From the NCBI GenBank assembly GCA_964409645.1, contig CAYPEK010000084.1, forward strand, positions 1 to 19,224: a stretch of 19,224 nucleotides of DNA, in the 5' to 3' direction. The position numbers were made by a program, and so were the translations under genes. Shown in pieces: positions 15,155 to 19,224 of this stretch (the stretch's first letter is position 1; every line of letters starts with the position of its first letter). The DNA comes from CAYPEK01 sp964409645. GTDB taxonomy: Bacteria > UBP15 > UBA6099. The notes beneath the pieces were generated by a model that saw nothing but the letters and a program-made list of their open reading frames with translations, ran no database searches and was not told the DNA's origin.

Positions 15155-16057
15155 ATGCATAAGCGGGGAATCGTAAATGCAGTCGCCGCGGTGGTTTTAG
15201 TCTGTGTCGTCGGTGCCGTGAGCGCGCGAGCTGCGGGCACTCCGGGCGTGAAAACCCTCGGGGTTGAGGTGGGCAACCTCGCACCGGAGTTCACATTTAA
15301 GGACGGCTCCGGGAAATGGGTTTCGCTGAGCGATTTCAGAGGGAAAAAGGTGTTCCTTTTCAGTTGGGCGACATGGTGCCGGTGCAAAGAGCAGCTTCCG
15401 GACCTTGAGAAATTCTATCTCGCACACAAATCGCCGAAGTTCGAGGTGATTGCGGTCGCGAGCGACTCGCAGGGCTTCAAGTGGGTGAAGCCGTATCTCG
15501 ACCGGGCAAAGGCGACGTTCGTAAGTCTTGTCGATCCAGACAACGAGCTGGCGGTGAAGTATAACTTTCTGGCAACCGAAAACGGCTTTCTTATCGACGA
15601 GAACGGCGTGATAAGGATGAGCACGATTGGGTTCGACATCCGGAAGCCGGAGCAACGCGGCGAGCTCGAAAAGCTGATGAAGTCGGATTTCAAGTCGGAC
15701 GCGAAGGGCGCGAAGGGCACGCCGCTCGCGGACCGGATAAAGGACGCCGAAGCGGCGGTCGAGAAATCGCCGAAATCGGTGAAGGCGAGGATTGCGCTTG
15801 TGGAACTGTACGTGTTAAAGGGCGACCTTGCGGCTGCGGAGTCGGCGTTGCGGGAAGCGGTCAAAATCAAGAAAAATTCCGCCGAGGCGCACTACCGTCT
15901 CGGTTGCGTGCTGTACCAGAAAGGCGATGTCGAGGAAGGCGTGAAGGAGTGGGAACGCGCGTTCAAGTACGAGCCGACGAACTATCTCTATATGCGGAAT
16001 ATCGAAGCTTATCGCGATCCGGATAAGTTTTATTCGGAACTCGAAAGCAAAAAATAA
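15155..16057 (+). CDS. TlpA/AhpC-like thioredoxin-fold protein with C-terminal TPR
   Basis: A 300-residue exported protein: a signal peptide (MHKRGIVNAV..., cleavage near ARA, residue 26), a thioredoxin-like domain (about 38-175) and a tetratricopeptide region (about 190-290; two units centred on ARIALVELYVLKGDLAAAE and AHYRLGCVLYQKGDVEEGV). The redox-site segment reads SWATWCRCKEQLP: where the family has WCPPC there is Cys75-Arg-Cys77, one residue shorter. The cis-proline site before the FLID strand (ATENGFLID) has Glu142 instead. It may still do thiol chemistry but not as a standard CxxC reductase, or it may be a peroxiredoxin-like or binding protein. AAGGAG lies 6 nt upstream of the ATG at 15155. 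The gene is 27 nt before the enolase-superfamily gene and could be cotranscribed with it. No clear promoter was found in 14971-15154. Confidence 0.8.
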   Translation: MHKRGIVNAVAAVVLVCVVGAVSARAAGTPGVKTLGVEVGNLAPEFTFKDGSGKWVSLSDFRGKKVFLFSWATWCRCKEQLPDLEKFYLAHKSPKFEVIAVASDSQGFKWVKPYLDRAKATFVSLVDPDNELAVKYNFLATENGFLIDENGVIRMSTIGFDIRKPEQRGELEKLMKSDFKSDAKGAKGTPLADRIKDAEAAVEKSPKSVKARIALVELYVLKGDLAAAESALREAVKIKKNSAEAHYRLGCVLYQKGDVEEGVKEWERAFKYEPTNYLYMRNIEAYRDPDKFYSELESKK

Positions 16058-16084
16058 GAACCGCAAACCAACGGAGGTGCGAGC

Positions 16085-17218
16085 ATGATTATAAAGGAAA
16101 TAGAAGGCTGGATGTGTCATCATCCGCTGCCGGGGCCGTTTTATCCGTCGTGGATTCCGGATTATCCGCAGACGAAGAACTCTTGTCTCGTGCTGATTGT
16201 GCGGACGGACGCGGGAGTCGAGGGCATAAGCGCGGGAGTCGCGTTCGGCGACGAGGCGGCGGGGCTGCCGGGGCTGCTGAGGCCGTTCCTGCTCGGACGG
16301 GACCCGTTCAAAATCGAGGACCACATTCAGACGCTGCGGAGCGCGTACATGCTCGGCTATAAGGCGTTCTTCGTGGAACTTGCGCTGTGGGATATCGTCG
16401 GCAAAGTGGCCGGACTGCCGATCAACAAGCTGCTCGGCGGCGGCGCGGACAAGATTCAGGTTTACGCGAGCACGGGCGAACTGCGCAACGCGCAGAAGCG
16501 AGCGGACGAGGCGCTGGCGCTGTACGAGCAGGGCTTCAAGGCGATAAAGCTGCGCGTCCGCTGGAACGACATGAAGAAGGACATCGAATACGTACGCGTG
16601 GTGCGTGAGGCGGTCGGCGACAAGATGGATATCATGGTGGACGCGAATCAGGGCTGGCCGATCAGCGGGCTCGGCGCGTGGCCGCGGTGGGATCTGAAGC
16701 GTGCGGTGCAAACGGCGCGCGAGTATGAGGCGCTCGGCGTGAGGTGGCTCGAAGAGCCGCTGTTCAAGCACGACTACGAGGGGCTCGCGGCGTTGCGTAA
16801 CAGCACCAGTATCCGCATCGCGGGCGGCGAGTTCAACACCGACCTGCATGAGTTCCGCGACATCATCAACCGCGGATGCCTCGACATCGTTCAGCCCGAC
16901 ATCACGCTTTCGGGCGGCATTATGACGGCGAAGAAAGTGGCGGCGATGGCGGAGGCGGCGAACCTCCAGTTTTCGCCGCACACATGGACGAACGGGATCG
17001 GACTTGCGGCGAGCCTTCAGGTGGTTGCCGCTGTCCCGAACTGCCCGATCTGTGAGTTCCCGATCGAGCCTCCGGGCTGGGTGCCCGAGGCGCGCGATTT
17101 CATGCTCACCGAACCGTTTGTTCCGGACAAGAAAGGGTTCCTCAAGGTTCCGCAGAAGCCCGGCCTAGGCGTCGAGCTGAACATGGACGCGATCAAGGCC
17201 TGCGGCGTGAAAGTTTAA
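16085..17218 (+). CDS. Mandelate racemase/muconate lactonizing (enolase-superfamily) enzyme
   Basis: A 377-residue metal-dependent enzyme that should abstract a proton alpha to a carboxylate, usually to dehydrate or epimerise a sugar acid. The N-terminal capping domain spans about 1-125 and the barrel follows. Visible catalytic elements are FKAIKLR (Lys155 with Arg157 where KxK is common), metal ligands Asp186 in VDANQGW, Glu223/224 in WLEEP and Glu249 in AGGEF, then the Asp272/His299 pair in QPD and SPHTW. The His/Asp dyad places it in the mandelate-racemase-type subgroup; the exact substrate is open. ACGGAGGT lies 6 nt before the ATG. A hydrophilic, signal-less N-terminus makes it cytoplasmic, unlike its exported upstream neighbour. 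A strong terminator follows. Sugar-acid breakdown would fit the secreted GH3 enzyme elsewhere in the window. Confidence 0.9.
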   Translation: MIIKEIEGWMCHHPLPGPFYPSWIPDYPQTKNSCLVLIVRTDAGVEGISAGVAFGDEAAGLPGLLRPFLLGRDPFKIEDHIQTLRSAYMLGYKAFFVELALWDIVGKVAGLPINKLLGGGADKIQVYASTGELRNAQKRADEALALYEQGFKAIKLRVRWNDMKKDIEYVRVVREAVGDKMDIMVDANQGWPISGLGAWPRWDLKRAVQTAREYEALGVRWLEEPLFKHDYEGLAALRNSTSIRIAGGEFNTDLHEFRDIINRGCLDIVQPDITLSGGIMTAKKVAAMAEAANLQFSPHTWTNGIGLAASLQVVAAVPNCPICEFPIEPPGWVPEARDFMLTEPFVPDKKGFLKVPQKPGLGVELNMDAIKACGVKV

Positions 17219-17222
17219 AGAT

Positions 17223-17250
17223 TAAACACAGAGACACAGAGAACACAGAG
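17223..17250 (+). repeat. Short CACAGAGA-type tandem repeat
   Basis: A purine-rich run of roughly 8-10 bp units (ACACAGAGACACAGAGAACA and onward) begins four bases after the stop of the enolase-superfamily gene. Similar CACAGAGACACAGAG strings are common dispersed elements in many bacterial genomes. No coding or clear regulatory role is visible. Confidence 0.5.
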
Positions 17251-17269
17251 GAAAACAAAGAGATATGAC

Positions 17270-17308
17270 AAATCGCCTCCATCTCAACGGGGGCGATTTT
17301 CTTTTTTT
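17270..17308 (+). terminator. Intrinsic terminator of the enolase-superfamily gene
   Basis: The arms AAATCGCCTCC (17270-17280) and GGGGGCGATTT (17289-17299) pair over 11 positions, with one G-T, around an 8-nt loop. They run into TTTTCTTTTTTT (17297-17308). The hairpin is 52 nt past the stop and would isolate the downstream DUF2892-tpx-ferritin genes. Confidence 0.85.
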
Positions 17309-17366
17309 GGAAACAAAACCGGCGTCGCAGAGGTTATCAACATGATGCGCTGAGGGGGTGATCTGT

Positions 17367-17585
17367 ATGACAATCGAAAGAGATTTAAAGATAACCGCGA
17401 TTGTGTTGATGCTGATATCGGCTATACTAGGGTTGTTCGCAAGCAAATACTGGTACATTCTGGCCGGATTCTCCGCGGTGATTGTGCTTCAGTCGTTGTT
17501 GGCAGGCTGGTGCCCGATAATGTCGTACCTGCGGCTCGCCAAGGTGTCGGAGTGCAGCAGGCCGGGAACAATACGGCGCGAATAA
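17367..17585 (+). CDS. DUF2892-family inner-membrane protein
   Basis: A 72-residue protein with two hydrophobic helices (about 8-25 and 28-46) and the GWCPI motif (Cys49) seen at the end of DUF2892 proteins and of the membrane tail of rhodanese-fused YgaP. The cytoplasmic ends are short and charged (MTIERDLK at the start, basic end). The family is often found near sulfur- or redox-stress genes and may sense or bind sulfur species through the Cys, but the function is not established. GAGGGGG lies 8 nt before the ATG at 17367; an upstream in-frame GTG at 17358 lies in that purine run and is less likely. It is 37 nt upstream of tpx, probably in one transcript. Confidence 0.75.
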   Translation: MTIERDLKITAIVLMLISAILGLFASKYWYILAGFSAVIVLQSLLAGWCPIMSYLRLAKVSECSRPGTIRRE

Positions 17586-17622
17586 TGATTTAATAGGGGT
17601 AAAATCGATGAGAGGTGATGAG

Positions 17623-18138
17623 ATGACAGAAAGACAGGGAGCTATTACGTTGCAGGGAAATCCGATGACGCTGATCGGCGGCGAATTGAAGGTCGGAGAC
17701 AAAGCGCCCGATTTTACGGCGCTCGACACCGGGCTCGCGCCGGCCGGACTGAAAGACTTCGCCGGCAAGGTACTGGTGATTACGTCAGTGCCGTCGCTGG
17801 ACACGCCGGTTTGCGATATGGAGACGAAACGGTTCAACGAGGAGGCGGGCAGGCTCGGCGCGGGAGTTCAGATTCTAACGCTTAGCATGGACCTGCCGTT
17901 CGCGCAGAAACGCTGGTGTGGCGACGCCGGGGTCAAGACGGTCAAGACGCTGTCCGACCACCGCGATGCGTCGTTCGGGCACGCTTATGGATTGCTGATA
18001 AAGGAATTGCGGCTGCTCGCGCGCGCGGTGTACGTCGTAGATAAGGAAGGTGTCATCAGGTACGCCGAGATAGTCGGCGAAGTCGCCCACGAACCGAATT
18101 ACGATGCGGCACTCGAAGTCGTGAAGAGTTTGCTGTAA
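17623..18138 (+). CDS. tpx: Thiol peroxidase (atypical 2-Cys peroxiredoxin)
   Basis: A 171-residue thiol peroxidase, close to the usual length of about 168. It should reduce hydrogen and organic peroxides with electrons from thioredoxin. The peroxidatic Cys64 is in PSLDTPVCDMET with the conserved Thr61, and the resolving Cys99 is in AQKRWCGDAG. The N-terminal ITLQGNPMTLIG and the VGDKAPDF segment are typical of Tpx rather than of AhpC or BCP. The ATG at 17623 is preferred (GAGGTG at 5 nt) over an ATG five codons upstream. A DUF2892 gene precedes it and ferritin follows after 49 nt, making a compact oxidative-stress and iron-storage unit. Confidence 0.95.
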   Translation: MTERQGAITLQGNPMTLIGGELKVGDKAPDFTALDTGLAPAGLKDFAGKVLVITSVPSLDTPVCDMETKRFNEEAGRLGAGVQILTLSMDLPFAQKRWCGDAGVKTVKTLSDHRDASFGHAYGLLIKELRLLARAVYVVDKEGVIRYAEIVGEVAHEPNYDAALEVVKSLL

Positions 18139-18187
18139 AATTACGGGAAAATTTAGTCGGGTGCATCCGGCTGGGGGAGGATTCAAC

Positions 18188-18730
18188 ATGCTCAAAAAAT
18201 CGATTGAAAAGGCGTTCAACAAGCAAATTAACGCGGAAATCTATTCCGCATATTTATACCTGTCGATGTCGGCATACTTCGAGTCCATCGGTCTGAAAGG
18301 TTTCGCGCACTGGATGCGGATTCAGGAGATGGAGGAGAAGATTCACGCGATGAAGTTTTTCAATTACGTGAACGCGACTAACGGGCGGGTTACGCTGTCG
18401 CAGATCGCGGGCCCGGAGACGGAATGGGCGTCGCCGCTCGCGGCGTTCGAGGCGGCGCTCGCGCACGAAATAAAGGTAACGGGACTGATTCACGGGTTGG
18501 TTGATCTCGCGATTAAGGAGAAGGACCACGCGTCGAACAATTTCCTCCAGTGGTTCGTGACCGAACAGGTCGAGGAGGAGGAGAGCGCGGGCGAGATAGT
18601 CTCGAAGCTCAAACTCATCGGTAAGGACACGAGCGCGCTGTTTATGCTCGACGGCGAACTTGCAGCGCGGCCAGTGCCGCCGGACCCGACACTTGGCGCA
18701 CCCGCGGGCGGCGCCAAAGCCGGAGCCTGA
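18188..18730 (+). CDS. ftnA: Ferritin (non-haem, FtnA-type)
   Basis: A 180-residue bacterial ferritin that should store iron as a ferric mineral in a 24-subunit shell. The ferroxidase residues are in place and line up with E. coli FtnA numbering: Glu17 (NAEIY), Glu50 and His53 (EMEEKIH), Glu94 (AHEIK), Gln127 and Glu130 (EQVEEEE). No haem-binding Met of bacterioferritin is apparent. The chain is about 15 residues longer than FtnA because of a Pro/Ala/Gly-rich tail (RPVPPDPTLGAPAGG). The ATG at 18188 follows GGGGGAGG at 7 nt; an in-frame start at 18161 lies before that ribosome binding site and is unlikely. It is 49 nt downstream of tpx, with no terminator between, suggesting joint expression against iron-driven peroxide damage. 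Confidence 0.94.
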   Translation: MLKKSIEKAFNKQINAEIYSAYLYLSMSAYFESIGLKGFAHWMRIQEMEEKIHAMKFFNYVNATNGRVTLSQIAGPETEWASPLAAFEAALAHEIKVTGLIHGLVDLAIKEKDHASNNFLQWFVTEQVEEEESAGEIVSKLKLIGKDTSALFMLDGELAARPVPPDPTLGAPAGGAKAGA

Positions 18731-18772
18731 AGGCACACGACAACTATCTAATTACCTAAAAATTGTCTATGA

Positions 18773-18802
18773 AGCGGTGCGGGGCAGGGCGCCTGTGCCG
18801 CT
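18773..18802. terminator. Possible bidirectional terminator hairpin
   Basis: The arms 18773-18783 and 18792-18802 pair over 11 positions (three G-T pairs) with an 8-nt loop, between the convergent ferritin and radical-SAM-like genes. Only a weak T-run (CTCTTATAAT) follows on the plus strand and none on the minus strand, so termination is uncertain. Confidence 0.4.
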
Positions 18803-18849
18803 CTTATAATGTGCTGCATAATTAAAATAAGGTATCTGGCCGCTGCTTT

Positions 18850-19224
18850 TCAGGTAATCGGAGTAAATTCATCCCATCCGTACATTTCGATGTATGTCCG
18901 GTAGATGCCGGGGCAGCGTTCGGCGGCCGCACACGATTCAGCCTTGCGGCACCGGATGAGGTCGGGGTTGTCCACTTTGCTGAGCGGCCTTTCCGATTCG
19001 GTGCCGTCCGGATTGCTGTTCCGCGTTCTGACTGTTTCGGCACTAAAAGATTCGCCGGATATGCAGTACGGAACCTTGAACCGGTTGTTGTCGAGGAACA
19101 CCCGGTATTCGCTTTCACTCATGAAAGATTTCAGTTCGCTGATTATCTCCGAAAGCCGAGGCGCGTTATCGACGTAAATCCTTTTTCCTTCTTCGCCCAC
19201 GTCGATGTACATCACGGTGAACTC
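18850..19224 (-). CDS. C-terminal part of a radical-SAM-like protein (partial)
   Basis: The frame is open to the right window edge, reading GAG TTC ACC GTG ATG..., so the N-terminus lies outside and the GTG/ATG near 19215 need not be the start. The last 124 residues show a Cys-rich end: VPYC, then IRCRKAESCAAAERCPG, followed by an aromatic YRTYIEMYGWDEFTPIT tail. This end pattern (Cys cluster, CPG, then Y...YGxxEFxPI) resembles the C-termini of radical-SAM iron-sulfur enzymes, where the cysteines can bind an auxiliary cluster. The core CxxxCxxC motif is not in the window, so the assignment is tentative. The gene converges on ferritin. Confidence 0.55.
   Translation of the reverse strand, partial: EFTVMYIDVGEEGKRIYVDNAPRLSEIISELKSFMSESEYRVFLDNNRFKVPYCISGESFSAETVRTRNSNPDGTESERPLSKVDNPDLIRCRKAESCAAAERCPGIYRTYIEMYGWDEFTPIT

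Noticed and set aside
15815..16981. 388-codon minus-strand ORF opposite the TPR and enolase-superfamily genes
   Set aside because: It spans two well-supported plus-strand genes in antisense, is Arg/His-rich and shows no motif.
17223..17250. CRISPR-like or coding repeat
   Set aside because: The units are only 8-10 bp, without spacers, and the stretch is short. It is a simple CACAGAGA-type dispersed repeat.

Overview
The window is a GC-rich stretch of bacterial chromosome. It has about 17 confident protein genes, no rRNA, tRNA or CRISPR array, and no recognisable transposase or phage gene. The gene set includes exported enzymes with signal peptides, a multiheme c-type cytochrome, a SpoIID/LytB glycan-cleaving protein with a SPOR-like segment, a GMC oxidoreductase, thiol peroxidase and ferritin. 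This fits an uncultured Gram-negative-type heterotroph that uses polysaccharides, has an elaborate envelope and also does redox chemistry. No gene fixes the phylum; candidate groups such as the PVC/Hydrogenedentes/Sumerlaeota-like lineages or Acidobacteria are guesses.

Layout. (1) 1-434 is AT-rich and holds an ORF remnant without a usable start. It is followed by the first copy of a 70-bp dispersed repeat (435-504). (2) 618-3281, minus strand: a secreted GH3 beta-glucosidase/xylosidase with a PA14 insert, its own promoter and a strong terminator. (3) A 446-bp divergent intergenic region separates it from a monocistronic secreted octaheme cytochrome (3728-4771), which ends in a terminator. (4) 4969-9821: five plus-strand genes with overlapping or nearly touching ends behind one good promoter. 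They are a membrane ComEA-like helix-hairpin-helix protein, a degenerate REC-GGDEF protein, a secreted alpha/beta hydrolase, SpoIID and a NodB polysaccharide deacetylase. I read this as a cell-envelope/peptidoglycan-remodelling operon. (5) 9925-11052: an HGSNAT/NagX-like membrane acyltransferase. (6) 11222-13518: a translationally coupled pair, a four-TM protein carrying a gluconate-2-dehydrogenase-subunit-3-like domain and a GMC flavoprotein, probably a membrane oxidoreductase. (7) 13519-13992: non-coding, with the second, inverted copy of the 70-bp repeat. (8) 13993-14970: a diacylglycerol-kinase-type lipid kinase. (9) 15155-17218: a TlpA-like thioredoxin-fold/TPR protein with a CxC motif, then an enolase-superfamily dehydratase or racemase. 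(10) 17367-18730: a DUF2892 membrane protein, thiol peroxidase and ferritin, a plausible peroxide/iron-protection cassette. (11) 18850 to the right edge, minus strand: the C-terminus of a protein resembling a radical-SAM enzyme.

The most noteworthy points are the translationally chained envelope operon with an inactive GGDEF regulator, the two-gene GMC/four-TM oxidoreductase, the thioredoxin-like protein with a contracted CRC motif and no cis-proline, the orphan octaheme cytochrome, and the near-identical inverted 70-bp repeats 13 kb apart. No single locus is provably a new system. All family assignments come from reading motifs, not from database searches.
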